Under the pieces are notes generated by a model. That model had not been told where the DNA came from. It saw nothing but the letters and a program-made list of their open reading frames with translations, and did no database searches. 64,000 nt of DNA from SZAS-103 sp038226665 (GTDB lineage: Bacteria; Pseudomonadota; Gammaproteobacteria; Xanthomonadales; Xanthomonadaceae): positions 62,001-126,000 of the forward strand of contig JBBRQI010000002.1 in the NCBI GenBank assembly GCA_038226665.1, read 5' to 3'. Below, in pieces: positions 18,698 through 27,672 of this stretch. Both the position numbers and the translations under genes were made by a program. How positions within the stretch are numbered: the first letter of the stretch is position 1; the number at the start of each line of letters is the position of its first letter.

Positions 18698-19424
18698 GCG
18701 ACTGCCCCTGTTCGCCCTTGCCCTGGCGGCCTTGCTGCCTTTGGCCGCATACGCCGAGGAAGGCCCCGAGACGCTCGAGGCGCATACCCACCTGAATGAC
18801 CAGGCCTCGCTGCAACGCGGCGCGAGCCTGTTCATGAATTACTGCTCGGGTTGCCATTCGTTGAAATACCAGCGCTATTCGCGCATCGGCGAAGACCTGG
18901 GACTGACCGAGGACGAGGTCGCCAAGAACTTCATCTTCACCGCTGCCAAGCCTGGCGAGCACATCACCGTCGCAATGAATCCGATCCAGGCCGCCGCGTG
19001 GCTCGGCAAGACGCCGCCAGACCTGTCGCTGGAAGGCCGCGCGCGCGGGCCGGACTGGATCTATACCTACCTCAAGTCGTTCTACGTTGATGAGTCGCGG
19101 CCGCTGGGCTGGAACAACAGCCTGTTCCCGAACGCTTCGATGCCGAACGTGCTGTGGCAGCTACAGGGCATGCAGCGTCCGGTGATGGGCAAGGGTGCCG
19201 ATGGCCAGCCGCACGTGGAGAGCCTCAAGTTGACCGAGAAGGGCAGTCTCGATCCCGAACAGTACGACCAGGCCGCGCGCGATATCAGCACGTTCCTGCA
19301 ATATGTCGCCGAACCCGCCGCGATGCAGCGCGAATCCTACGGGGTCTGGGTGATACTGTTCATGGTCGTATTCAGTTTCCTTGCCTATCTGCTCAAGCTT
19401 GAGTACTGGCGCGACATACACTGA
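18690..19424 (+). CDS. petC: Cytochrome c1 of the bc1 complex
   Basis: The 244-residue protein has a signal peptide (LPLFALALAALLPLAAYAEE) and one heme c site, CSGCH (C52, C55, H56) in NYCSGCHSLKYQRYSR. The axial Met candidate lies in the loop around NASMPNVLWQLQG. A C-terminal anchor helix (GVWVILFMVVFSFLAYLL) is followed by LEYWRDIH. The length and parts fit CytC1. It is the last gene of petABC; sspA follows after about 70 bases, a neighbourhood common in beta- and gammaproteobacteria. Confidence 0.97.
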   Translation: MTKRLPLFALALAALLPLAAYAEEGPETLEAHTHLNDQASLQRGASLFMNYCSGCHSLKYQRYSRIGEDLGLTEDEVAKNFIFTAAKPGEHITVAMNPIQAAAWLGKTPPDLSLEGRARGPDWIYTYLKSFYVDESRPLGWNNSLFPNASMPNVLWQLQGMQRPVMGKGADGQPHVESLKLTEKGSLDPEQYDQAARDISTFLQYVAEPAAMQRESYGVWVILFMVVFSFLAYLLKLEYWRDIH

Positions 19425-19493
19425 GGCGACGATGACCCGAGGCAACGCGCCAACGGAGTCGGTGACCGGCATGCGGCCGGTCGGGGGGGCACC

Positions 19494-20129
19494 ATGGCTG
19501 CGAGTCCGCGTATGCGTAACGCACTGACGTTGTTTTCCGCGCGCGATTGCGTGGTCTGCCATCGGGTGAGGCTGGTACTTGCCGCCAAGGGCGTCACTTA
19601 CGACCTGATCACGGTCGATCCGGCGAATCCGCCTGAAGACCTGGTCGACCTCAATCCGTACCATACGGTTCCGACCCTGGTGGATCGCGACCTGGTGCTA
19701 TATGCGGCCTCGGTGGTGACCGAATACCTCGACGAGCGCTACCCGCATCCGCCGTTGATGCCGGTCGATCCGCTGTCCCGCGCACGCTTGCGCCTGGCGA
19801 TGTTGCGCATGGAGCACGAATGGGTGCCGCACGTGCAGTCCATCCAGCACGGCACCAAGGTGCAGGCCGAAGCTGCGCGCAAGCGCCTGCGCGAACTGGT
19901 GATTGCCGCGCTGCCCCTGTTCAAGGCCAGCAAGTTCTTCCTGAATCCCGAGATGAGCCTGGCCGATTGCGCGATGGCTCCGATCGTCTGGCGCCTGCCG
20001 GCGCTCGGCATCGCGCTGCCGAAGGAATGCAAGCCGATCGAGGACTATGGCATGCGTATCTTCCGCAACCCCGGCTTCCTGCGCAGCCTGACGCCCGAGG
20101 AGCGCGTGCTGCGCGAGATCGCGCTGTGA
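19494..20129 (+). CDS. sspA: Stringent starvation protein A
   Basis: The 211-residue protein has a glutathione-S-transferase fold layout. The N-terminal thioredoxin-like domain has LTLFSARDCVVCHRVRLVL and VPTLVDRDLVLYAASVVTEYLDERYPHPPLMP, followed by an all-helical C-terminal domain. SspA binds RNA polymerase and takes part in the stationary-phase and stress response. The start MAASPRM could be shortened by six codons (MRNALTLF). The sspB gene follows on the same strand, as in E. coli. Confidence 0.94.
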   Translation: MAASPRMRNALTLFSARDCVVCHRVRLVLAAKGVTYDLITVDPANPPEDLVDLNPYHTVPTLVDRDLVLYAASVVTEYLDERYPHPPLMPVDPLSRARLRLAMLRMEHEWVPHVQSIQHGTKVQAEAARKRLRELVIAALPLFKASKFFLNPEMSLADCAMAPIVWRLPALGIALPKECKPIEDYGMRIFRNPGFLRSLTPEERVLREIAL

Positions 20130-20172
20130 TGCGTTGCGCCGCCTTGCACACGTGAGTACCGACGCGCCCACG

Positions 20173-20607
20173 ATGACCTCCAACCGCCCGTACCTGATCC
20201 GGGCGATGTACGAGTGGATCAACGACAACGGCATGACACCGTACCTGCTCGTGGACGGCGCTTTCCCGGGTGTGCTCGTGCCCGCGCAGGCGATCAAGGA
20301 TGGCCGCATTGTGCTCAACATTGCCGCGCGCGCGGTGACTCAGCTCAGCCTCGGCGACCAGGAAGTCCATTTCCTGGCGCGTTTCGGCGGCGTCAGCCAA
20401 TCGGTGCGAGTGCCGGTCGCCGCCGTGCAGGCCGTGTACGCGCAGGAAAGCGGGCAGGGGATGGCCTTGCCGGAGGAAGCTGCCGGTCGTGGCGTCGCGG
20501 CGCCGCGAAAAGACGCGCAACAGGACGACCCCAACGGCCCTCCCGATGCGACGCCTCCTGCCGGCGACAATGCGAAACGTGGCGCGCATTTGCGGATCAT
20601 CAAGTAG
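20173..20607 (+). CDS. sspB: ClpXP adaptor / specificity-enhancing factor SspB
   Basis: The 144-residue protein starts at ATG 20173 (MTSNRPYLIRAMYEW); an in-frame GTG at 20152 is an alternative. The N-terminal domain has YLIRAMYEWINDNGMTPYLLVD and LNIAARAVTQLSLGD, typical of the ssrA-tag-binding fold. A disordered Asp/Pro/Ala-rich linker and a basic C-terminal tail (AHLRIIK) follow, matching the ClpX-binding XB motif. It delivers ssrA-tagged proteins to ClpXP. Its pairing with sspA supports the call. Confidence 0.95.
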   Translation: MTSNRPYLIRAMYEWINDNGMTPYLLVDGAFPGVLVPAQAIKDGRIVLNIAARAVTQLSLGDQEVHFLARFGGVSQSVRVPVAAVQAVYAQESGQGMALPEEAAGRGVAAPRKDAQQDDPNGPPDATPPAGDNAKRGAHLRIIK

Positions 20608-20821
20608 GATCGCGCGGCGAGGGCGTCCAAAGGTATCTTCGGCGTGTGATATACGGGCCGTTTTCTTGCTTCGATTGCGTTATCTTTGAGTGACGATTGT
20701 GTAGCAAGTGTGATTGTGAAGGCGAGGTTGCAGACCCGGGAACGGATCCGCTGGGGAAAGTTTGGCGTGGGACAGATCCGCATGTGACAGATCCGACTGG
20801 TACAGAGCAAGGGGAAAAGGC
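20608..20821. other. Intergenic region with a short direct repeat upstream of the FHA gene
   Basis: These 214 bases are comparatively AT-rich and hold no gene. GACAGATCCG occurs twice (20771-20780 and 20786-20795), 15 bases apart, just upstream of the FHA gene start. This could be a regulator site, but the second copy lies only 27 bases from the ATG. Confidence 0.4.
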
Positions 20822-21622
20822 ATGAAACTGGTATTTCCGAACGGCGAGCATCCGCAGGTGCTGCTGAATCCGGGCAGCAACCGGATTGGGTCGGCGCCGG
20901 ACAATACCGTCGTGCTGGATCGTCCCGGCGTCGCTCCAATGAATTGCGAAATCTACGTCAGCGGTCTCGGCGTGAACCTGCAGGTTCCGCAGGGCGTCGG
21001 CGCGGTGATGGTCAACGACAAGCCGGTGCGCGAGATGATCGCGTTGCGTGCGGGCGATACCATCGGCGTCGGCGGCATCGTCATGCGCATTGCCGCGATG
21101 GATGCGCCGCGCGCGGTTCCCATCGGTGGCGGCGCAGGTTCATTTGATCCGGGGCAGGGCGACGACAGCGGCGCGACGCGCATGCGCGCGGCGGTGCCGA
21201 AATTCCTGTTGCGCGGGGTATCCGGGCCCGTGTTCGGCAAGATCTATCCGGTTGCCGGACCGACCGTCATCGGCCGCGCGCCCGAATGCGGCATACCGGT
21301 GACCGTGGACGAAATCTCGCGCCGCCATGTCGAACTCAAGCCGGTCGCGGACGGGGTGTCGGTCGAGGATCTCGGCTCGGCGAACGGTACCTACATCAAC
21401 GGCCAGCGCACCCAGAAAGGTTTCATGAAACCCGGCGACGAATTGCGCCTGGATGCAGTGCGTTTCATGCTTGTTGCGCCCGGGCAGGAAGTCGCGGCGA
21501 CGCGCAAGCTCGATGCAGCCGGCGGTGCACCTGGCAACTCCGGCAATGGCAAGCTGATCGGTCTCGTGGTCGCTGTCGTGGTAATCGCTGCGATCGCCGC
21601 TTGGTTCCTGCTGAGTTCCTGA
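20822..21622 (+). CDS. Tandem FHA-domain protein with C-terminal membrane helix
   Basis: The 266-residue protein starts at MKLVFPNGEH, preceded by a purine-rich AAGGGGAAAAGG. The first 100 residues form a degenerate FHA domain (SNRIGSAPDNTVVLD). A second, canonical FHA domain at about 145-210 shows VIGRAPECGIPVT, ISRRHVELK and LGSANGTYINGQ, with the phosphothreonine-contact residues R, S and N present. One membrane helix (LIGLVVAVVVIAAIAAWFLL) ends the protein, leaving the FHA domains in the cytoplasm. FHA domains bind phosphothreonine peptides, but no Ser/Thr kinase gene is in the window. The partner is unknown. Confidence 0.88.
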   Translation: MKLVFPNGEHPQVLLNPGSNRIGSAPDNTVVLDRPGVAPMNCEIYVSGLGVNLQVPQGVGAVMVNDKPVREMIALRAGDTIGVGGIVMRIAAMDAPRAVPIGGGAGSFDPGQGDDSGATRMRAAVPKFLLRGVSGPVFGKIYPVAGPTVIGRAPECGIPVTVDEISRRHVELKPVADGVSVEDLGSANGTYINGQRTQKGFMKPGDELRLDAVRFMLVAPGQEVAATRKLDAAGGAPGNSGNGKLIGLVVAVVVIAAIAAWFLLSS

Positions 21623-21709
21623 GCGTTTCGCGCTGCTGATAGAGCATCGCTGATCGAGCAGACCTGACAAGAGCAGGCGCATAGCGCGCAGCCGCGCATT
21701 GACGCGCGG

Positions 21710-22564
21710 TCAGGCGCAGGGCATCCCGAAGCGCATCGATAAGTCGATGGCCTGCACGTGCTTCGTCAGCGCGCCGATCGAGATGCAATCCACCCGGGTT
21801 TCCGCGATCGCGTGCACGCGATCGAGTTCGATGCCGCCGGATACCTCAAGCGGTACCCGTCCGTCCGCGCGACGCACCGCTGCGCGCAAATCGTCGGCGC
21901 TGAATTCATCGATGAGGATGCGGTCTGGCCTGGCCCGCAGCGCCTGGTCGAGTTCGTCGAGGTTTTCGACTTCGATGATCAGCGGCACGCCAGGATGCCG
22001 CGACCGCGCATGCTCCACTGCCGCCTCGATCGAACCGGCCGCAAGGATGTGGTTCTCCTTCACCATCATCGCGTCGTACAGGCCCAGCCGGTGATTGTCA
22101 CCGCCGCCCGCGCGCACCGCGTATTTCTGGGCAAGGCGCAGGCCGGGCAGGGTCTTGCGGGTGTCGAGGATCCGCGTTCGCGTGCCGCGCACGGCTTCCA
22201 CGTAACCCGCAGTCACGGTCGCGGTCGCGGAGAGGGTCTGCAGGAAATTCAACGCGGTACGCTCGCCGCTGACGAGTGCATGCGAACGCCCATGCAATCG
22301 GCAAATGATGGTGCCGGCACCGATATGTTCGCCTTCGGACACATTCCAGTCGATGCGCACAGCGGCATCCAGCGCGCGAAAGGTGGCATCGAACCATGGC
22401 CGCCCGGCGATCACGGCGGCGTCCTGTTTGCAGATCACGTAAGCCTGCGCGGCGACATCCGGAAGCAGGTCGGCGGTGACATCGCCGCTGCCGATATCCT
22501 CGGCGAGCGCGCGGGCGACGTCGGCTTCGACGAGCAATGGATCGGGTGGCTGCAATGCGTTCAT
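21710..22564 (-). CDS. nadC: Nicotinate-nucleotide pyrophosphorylase (quinolinate phosphoribosyltransferase)
   Basis: The 284-residue protein starts at MNALQPPDPLL (ATG complement 22562-22564). The open frame to 22651 would overlap the end of the DUF1631 gene. Family motifs visible: EDIGSGDVTADLLP near the N-terminus, GERTALNFLQTLS, the substrate-binding TRKTLPGLRLAQKYAVRAGGG region and the C-terminal LEVSGGIEL phosphate loop. It converts quinolinate and PRPP to nicotinate mononucleotide in de novo NAD synthesis. It lies downstream of the DUF1631 gene on the same strand and converges on the FHA gene. Confidence 0.96.
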   Translation of the reverse strand: MNALQPPDPLLVEADVARALAEDIGSGDVTADLLPDVAAQAYVICKQDAAVIAGRPWFDATFRALDAAVRIDWNVSEGEHIGAGTIICRLHGRSHALVSGERTALNFLQTLSATATVTAGYVEAVRGTRTRILDTRKTLPGLRLAQKYAVRAGGGDNHRLGLYDAMMVKENHILAAGSIEAAVEHARSRHPGVPLIIEVENLDELDQALRARPDRILIDEFSADDLRAAVRRADGRVPLEVSGGIELDRVHAIAETRVDCISIGALTKHVQAIDLSMRFGMPCA

Positions 22565-22622
22565 GCCGGCAAGCATAGCAAGCGCGACCGCTTCACAACG
22601 ACGCTTCACGACGGCGCTGAAG

Positions 22623-24842
22623 TCAGGCGCGCCTGGCCTCGGCAGCAGCATCGCTGCGCAATTGCGTGAGCACCTGCGCGAGCGCGCGCTGCATCAACTG
22701 GGTGTTCTCGACGATGCTCGCCAGTCCGTTTTCGACGTCATGCGCGAGGTCTTCGGGACGGCGCTCGCCGATCTTCAACCCATTGCGATTCACGAACATG
22801 CAACGTCCCGAATACGGACTGATCCACGACAACTTGCCGCGCTCGCTGGTCGCGGCTTCCTTGCCGAAGGTGAACCAAGTTCCAGGCCGCAGTGCGCGGA
22901 TGCGCGCCAGCTGCTCGGGACTCACGTTCTGCGGCAGTGGTTGTTCCTCGACGTTGTCCGGGTCGGCCGACAGCGAGTCCGGTGCGTTCGCGGCGGGTGG
23001 CTCGGCTTCGATGAAGGCCGGTGCCGGCAAGTCGCCCAGGCGATAGCGCACATACTGCTGCAACTCGCTGACCAGTTGGCGGATTTCGCTGTCCTGGTAG
23101 GCCACCGTCGCCAGCCCTTGGCGCAATTGCGTTTCCATCACCGGCAGCAAGGCGCGCATGCGCAGTTGCTCCACATGGCTGTCGCCGCCGGTCGCGCACC
23201 AGACCAGCGATTCGGCGAAGCCCAGCGATTCACGATAGGCCTGCGATTCCGGGCCTTGGCGCAGCCACAACAGCACGAGGCAGTTCATCCATGGGCGCGT
23301 GACGAGGTAGCGAACCCACGTCGGGATCGTCGTGCCGGCGACAATCTGGGTCAGCGCTTGATTCACCTGCCGACGCGCCTGCCACAGACGCTCGCGACCC
23401 GCGTGGGCCTCGACCGCGCGTTGCTCGGCAAGCTCGGAGCGGCGCCGTCCCTGTTCGAGCCGGGAACGCAATTGCGCGACGGTGCGGTCGAAATCCTGGC
23501 TGCTCTCGCTGCCGGCGATTTCCTGCAATGTCGTGCGCAGATCGCCGAGTGCGCGTTCGCCCGGATCCACGCTTGGGCACCAGCCGATCGCGTTTTCGGC
23601 AACCAGGTCGAGCAGCTGGCGTAACGGATGATTGTTCTCGGCGATCATCCCCGGATGCCGCAGCGAGCTGCGCATCACCGGCAACAACAGGGTCTGCATC
23701 ACCGGCTGCATCTGCGCTGGAACGCTGCGGTCGTGAGCTAGGACATCGAACACACGGCCGACGATGTCCACCGTCGCGGTTTGCTGCGGCGATGGCGGCA
23801 GGCCATCGTCGGAGTAACGCGCTTCTGCGAGCAGTTGTGCGGCGAGCAGTCTTGGCGGCGGCAGCGGTTGACCGGTCGACCGTCTTGTACGCAAACGTGC
23901 GAGTGCGCGGTCCATCACTTCAGCTGCAGGCACCGTCCTCAGCACGGTGTGCAATGGCGACGGCGCGGCGACCGGTTCGGATTCACGGATCAACAGCGAA
24001 CGCAATGCTGCCAGCAGTTCACTGTCGTGCGATTCATTCGCGGATGCGGGCCATGCGGATGTTGCTGCTATCGCATCGTGGTGTGAGTCGCTCAGCTGGT
24101 GGCGCGGTGCCGATTCGCCGCGCGGATGCGCAGCTTGCGCGGGACGCAGGCGACCTTGGCCAGGAACGAGCGCCGGCAGGACGCCGAGCGCAGCGAGACG
24201 AGTGTTGATCTCGGTATAGGCAGGCTCGAGTGCGCCGAGTACCTGGCGCTCGAACAGTTTGTACAGGACGAGACGCGTGTTCAGGTCGATTTCCAGCATC
24301 GCCGACGCATCGCGGAACGCCTTGGCGATCAGCAACGGCCCGAACGGGTTGCCCGGCATGTCCATGTCGTTATCGCCGAGCAGCCAGCCAATCCGCTGGT
24401 TGAGCACATGCATGCTCGCGGATAGTCGCTGCGCGGTGCGGGTGGCCATGCTGTCGAGGGCGAGTTCTTCCTCGAGATCCTCAGGCTCGACCAGCGATAG
24501 CTGTGCATGCAACGGGTGCGGTTTTTCGACCGGTGCCGCTTCAGGCTGACCCAGTGCTGCGAGGAAGCGATCCTGAACTTGGCCGCGTTGGCGGCGGCAT
24601 TCGCGGAGCGCATCGAAATGGTGTTGCTGCGCTTCGCCCGAGCGCGCGTGCTCGCCCATTTCGAACAAGCTGTCGTCAAGCGCATCGAACATCGCGACCG
24701 CAGGGTCGCGCAGGCGCGCGCGCAGGCAGTCGGACAAGTCGCGCATCAGCCGCGCAACGGCTGAAGCGGGCATCGGATGGGCGCTGTCGTCGCTCATCGC
24801 GAGCACATGCGAATCGTGGCTGTCATGGGGAGACTGCCGCAC
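22623..24842 (-). CDS. DUF1631 family protein
   Basis: The 739-residue soluble protein is predicted largely helical; the start may instead be MSDDSAHPMP at 24797. It contains charged helices over most of its length, a Pro/Ala-rich low-complexity stretch near 235-270 and a Q/E/R-rich region near 470. The last 100 residues form a small beta-rich segment with WFTFGKE, KLSWISPYSGRCMFVNRNG and the end typical of DUF1631 proteins. That segment recalls PilZ-type domains (inference). The biochemical role is unknown. The gene follows the Trm112-like gene on the same strand. Confidence 0.85.
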   Translation of the reverse strand: MRQSPHDSHDSHVLAMSDDSAHPMPASAVARLMRDLSDCLRARLRDPAVAMFDALDDSLFEMGEHARSGEAQQHHFDALRECRRQRGQVQDRFLAALGQPEAAPVEKPHPLHAQLSLVEPEDLEEELALDSMATRTAQRLSASMHVLNQRIGWLLGDNDMDMPGNPFGPLLIAKAFRDASAMLEIDLNTRLVLYKLFERQVLGALEPAYTEINTRLAALGVLPALVPGQGRLRPAQAAHPRGESAPRHQLSDSHHDAIAATSAWPASANESHDSELLAALRSLLIRESEPVAAPSPLHTVLRTVPAAEVMDRALARLRTRRSTGQPLPPPRLLAAQLLAEARYSDDGLPPSPQQTATVDIVGRVFDVLAHDRSVPAQMQPVMQTLLLPVMRSSLRHPGMIAENNHPLRQLLDLVAENAIGWCPSVDPGERALGDLRTTLQEIAGSESSQDFDRTVAQLRSRLEQGRRRSELAEQRAVEAHAGRERLWQARRQVNQALTQIVAGTTIPTWVRYLVTRPWMNCLVLLWLRQGPESQAYRESLGFAESLVWCATGGDSHVEQLRMRALLPVMETQLRQGLATVAYQDSEIRQLVSELQQYVRYRLGDLPAPAFIEAEPPAANAPDSLSADPDNVEEQPLPQNVSPEQLARIRALRPGTWFTFGKEAATSERGKLSWISPYSGRCMFVNRNGLKIGERRPEDLAHDVENGLASIVENTQLMQRALAQVLTQLRSDAAAEARRA

Positions 24843-24866
24843 GGGGGATACGCCAGCATGCGCACG

Positions 24867-25133
24867 TCAGGCGGGGAAATCTGTGACCTGCACTGAGGAA
24901 ATGGATTCGTCCGGCAATAAAACCGGAATGCCATCGTCGATGCGGTAGATGAGCTTGCGGTCGCGGGTGATCAATCCCTCGGCCAAAGGTTCGGCTTGCG
25001 TACTGCCGTCGGCCCGACGCAGACTGCCGGTGGCGACCGCGCGGTTGATCGCTTCGATCTCATGCGATTGCAGCATCGCCAGTGGTTGGCGGCTGCTTGG
25101 GCAACACAGGATATCGAGCAGTCGGCGATCCAT
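24867..25133 (-). CDS. Trm112-like small protein (YcaR/UPF0434 family)
   Basis: The 88-residue protein starts at MDRRLLDILCCPSS, preceded on its strand by CCGGAG. The N-terminal LLDILCCP and C-terminal LIYRIDDGIPVLLPDE are the two family hallmarks of Trm112/YcaR proteins. The zinc-knuckle cysteines of eukaryotic Trm112 are mostly absent; only one CCP pair is seen. Bacterial members are short and poorly understood. It is divergent from purE and may head the unit with DUF1631 and nadC. Confidence 0.9.
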   Translation of the reverse strand: MDRRLLDILCCPSSRQPLAMLQSHEIEAINRAVATGSLRRADGSTQAEPLAEGLITRDRKLIYRIDDGIPVLLPDESISSVQVTDFPA

Positions 25134-25198
25134 TCGGTATTCTCCGGGGTGCCTGAACGGTTGTCCGCAACAGGCATTGACGAATGATTTTGTATTCC

Positions 25199-25227
25199 CT
25201 GACGGGTATTTACAACACTTTTCTAAT
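25199..25227 (+). promoter_or_regulatory. Candidate sigma-70 promoter of purEK
   Basis: CTGACG at 25199-25204 and TCTAAT at 25222-25227 are separated by exactly 17 bases, 28 bases upstream of the purE ATG, in an AT-rich stretch that contrasts with the GC-rich surroundings. Confidence 0.45.
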
Positions 25228-25255
25228 CCACGACTGGATGCAAGGAATGGATGAC

Positions 25256-25780
25256 ATGGCCAAACCAATCACCGCGCCGCTGGTTGGCGTCGTCATGGGG
25301 TCCCGCACGGACTGGGAAACGATGCAGCACGCGAGCGCGCGCCTCGATGCGCTGGGCATCGCGCATGAAGTGCGCGTCGTGTCGGCGCACCGCACGCCCG
25401 ACCTGTTGTTCGACTATGCGGAACAAGCCGCGGCACGTGGTCTGCGCACGATCATTGCTGGTGCAGGCGGTGCCGCGCATCTGCCCGGCATGCTCGCCGC
25501 GAAAACCCGCGTGCCGGTACTCGGCGTGCCGGTCGAATCGAAGGCGTTGAAAGGGCTCGACTCGCTGTTGTCGATCGTGCAGATGCCGGCCGGCGTGCCT
25601 GTCGCAACCTTCGCGATCGGCGCTGCGGGCGCGGCGAATGCCGCGCTGTTCGCGGCGGCGCTGATCGCGCACGACAACGACGCGGTGCGTGCCGCGCTCG
25701 ACGCATTCCGCAGCCGGCAGACGCAGGACGTTCTGGATCACTCCGATCCGCGCGCTGCGGTGGAGTCCCGGGAGGCATGA
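25256..25780 (+). CDS. purE: N5-carboxyaminoimidazole ribonucleotide mutase
   Basis: The 174-residue protein starts at MAKPITAPLV, with AAGGA about 9 bases upstream. PurE signatures are visible: VVMGSRTDWETM for phosphate binding, the catalytic His in VVSAHRTPD, GAGGAAHLPGMLAA, GVPVESKALKGLDSL and a conserved QMPAGVPVATFAIG. It converts N5-CAIR to CAIR in purine synthesis. The stop overlaps the purK start (ATGA), so the two are translationally coupled. Confidence 0.98.
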   Translation: MAKPITAPLVGVVMGSRTDWETMQHASARLDALGIAHEVRVVSAHRTPDLLFDYAEQAAARGLRTIIAGAGGAAHLPGMLAAKTRVPVLGVPVESKALKGLDSLLSIVQMPAGVPVATFAIGAAGAANAALFAAALIAHDNDAVRAALDAFRSRQTQDVLDHSDPRAAVESREA

Positions 25781-26919
25781 ACACGGTTGGCATCCTCGGA
25801 GGCGGCCAGCTTGCACGCATGCTGGCGTTGGCTGGCGCGCAGCTGGGACTGCGTTTCCTGATGCTTGATGCTGCGGCCGATGCCTGCGCCGCACAGTGCG
25901 CGCCGCTTTTGCGTGCCGATTACCACGATCTTGATGCGCTCGCCGAGTTCGCATCGCGCATTGATGTCGCGACCTTCGATTTCGAGAACGTGCCGGCCGA
26001 CAGCGCGCACTGGCTCGCCAATCGTGTGCCGGTGTTTCCGAACCCGCGCGCGCTCAGCGTCGCGCAGGATCGCCTCGCCGAAAAATCGCTGTTCCGCGAA
26101 CTCGGCATCGCGGTGCCCGCATTCGCCGATGTCGATTCGCGTGCGGCACTCGATGCGGCCATCGCGCGCATCGGCGCGCCGTGCATCCTGAAAACACGTC
26201 GGCTTGGTTACGACGGCAAGGGTCAGTTTCGTCTGCGCGATGTGGCCGATGCCGATGCCGCATGGCAGGCGCTCGGCGCGCAGGCTGAAACCGTCGGGCT
26301 GATCCTCGAAGGTTTCGTGGATTTCCAGCGGGAAATCTCGGTGATCGCAGTACGTTCACGCCAAGGCGAATTGCGCACATGGCCGCTGACCGAGAACTGG
26401 CACGACCACGGCATCCTTGCCGCGAGCCTCGCTCCGGCCATCGTCGATGTGGCGATTGCGGAAAAAGCGGTCGCGCATGCGCGTGCGGTTGCCGAAGCTC
26501 TCGATTATGTCGGCGTGTTCGCGCTGGAACTGTTCCTAGCCGACGGCGAACTGCTTGCGAACGAAATGGCGCCGCGCGTGCACAACTCCGGGCACTGGAC
26601 GATCGAAGGCGCGGAGACGTCGCAATTCGAGAATCATCTGCGCGCCGTGCTCGGCCTGCCGCTCGGCAGCACGCGCATGCTCGGCCATGCCTGCATGCTC
26701 AACTGGATCGGCGAATTGCCGGATGCGAACGCGGTGCTGAGCGATCCGTGCGGACACTGGCACGACTATGGCAAGTCCCCGCGCGAAGGTCGCAAGGTTG
26801 GACATGCGACGCTGCGCGCGGATACGCCTGCGGAATTGTCGGCGGCATTGCGGCGGACAGGTCTTGAGCTCGATCGCGCTGCGCAGGTCGCACCGGTGAT
26901 CGAACGTCTCGCACGTTGA
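25777..26919 (+). CDS. purK: N5-carboxyaminoimidazole ribonucleotide synthase
   Basis: The 380-residue ATP-grasp protein has the N-terminal GILGGGQLARMLALAGAQLG dinucleotide-like loop, FDFENVPAD, the ATP-binding segment ILKTRRLGYDGKGQF, VEGF-like LILEGFVDFQREISVI, the metal site FALELFLADGELLANEMAPRVHNSGH and a C-terminal domain with ARMLGHACMLNWIG-like sequence. It makes N5-CAIR from AIR, bicarbonate and ATP. It is the second gene of purEK and is closed by a strong hairpin shared with the convergent sod gene. Confidence 0.97.
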   Translation: MNTVGILGGGQLARMLALAGAQLGLRFLMLDAAADACAAQCAPLLRADYHDLDALAEFASRIDVATFDFENVPADSAHWLANRVPVFPNPRALSVAQDRLAEKSLFRELGIAVPAFADVDSRAALDAAIARIGAPCILKTRRLGYDGKGQFRLRDVADADAAWQALGAQAETVGLILEGFVDFQREISVIAVRSRQGELRTWPLTENWHDHGILAASLAPAIVDVAIAEKAVAHARAVAEALDYVGVFALELFLADGELLANEMAPRVHNSGHWTIEGAETSQFENHLRAVLGLPLGSTRMLGHACMLNWIGELPDANAVLSDPCGHWHDYGKSPREGRKVGHATLRADTPAELSAALRRTGLELDRAAQVAPVIERLAR

Positions 26920-26923
26920 AACA

Positions 26924-26949
26924 AAACGGCCGGATCGCTCCGGCCGTTT
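26924..26949. terminator. Bidirectional hairpin terminator between purK and sodB
   Basis: AAACGGCCGGA and TCCGGCCGTTT form a perfect 11-bp stem with a 4-base TCGC loop. The A/T ends give a short T-run on either strand, so it can serve both convergent genes. Confidence 0.85.
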
Positions 26950-26974
26950 CTTGTTGCAATGCTGATCGTGCGAC

Positions 26975-27553
26975 TCAGCCCAAGTTCTTCGACGCGAACT
27001 CCCAGTTCGCAAGACTCCAGAATGCTTCGACATATTTCGGTCGCGCGTTGCGGTAATCAATGTAGTAGGCGTGTTCCCACACATCGCACGTCAGCAGTGG
27101 CTTGTCCTGGCCGGTGATCGGCGTTGCCGCGTTCGACGTGCTGACGATCGCGAGTGCGCCGTCCGGGCGCTGCACCAGCCAGGCCCAACCGGAACCGAAG
27201 GTGCCGACCGCAGCCTTGCCGAATTCCTCCTTGAACGCCGCGAACGAACCGAATGCCTTGGTGATCGCATCGGCCAGCTTGCCGCCGGGTTCGCCGCCGG
27301 CTTTCGGAGACAGGGAGTTCCAGTAGAACGTGTGGTTCCAGACCTGCGCAGCGTTGTTGAACATGCCGCCTTGCGACTTCTTGACGATGGTTTCGAGGTC
27401 GGCGTCGGCGAATTCGGTGCCGACGATCAGCTTGTTGAGGTTGTCCACATAGGCCTGGTGGTGCTTGCCGTAATGGAAGTCCAGGGTTTCGGACGAGATA
27501 TGCGGCTGCAGCGCGTCGCGCGCGTAAGGCAGGGCAGGAAGTTCGATCGACAT
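26975..27553 (-). CDS. sodB: Superoxide dismutase, iron type
   Basis: The 192-residue protein starts at MSIELPALPYA with AAGGAG upstream. Metal ligands are in FHYGKHHQAYVDNLN (His), QVWNHTFYWNS (His) and CDVWEHAYYIDYRN (Asp and His). The segment GGMFNNAAQVWNHTFYW, with its Gln-side environment, matches FeSOD rather than MnSOD. No signal peptide is present, so it is cytoplasmic and removes superoxide. It is convergent with purK and divergent from the glutaredoxin gene. Confidence 0.96.
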   Translation of the reverse strand: MSIELPALPYARDALQPHISSETLDFHYGKHHQAYVDNLNKLIVGTEFADADLETIVKKSQGGMFNNAAQVWNHTFYWNSLSPKAGGEPGGKLADAITKAFGSFAAFKEEFGKAAVGTFGSGWAWLVQRPDGALAIVSTSNAATPITGQDKPLLTCDVWEHAYYIDYRNARPKYVEAFWSLANWEFASKNLG

Positions 27554-27672
27554 GATGTCTCCTTGGCGATTGCAACGGGGCGTCATTGCCCAGCAGGGAT
27601 TACAATTCTAGCAGCGGATGCGGGTTTTCCCGCCGTCCGACGCCCATGCTACGCCTCGTAAGGAGACTGCCG

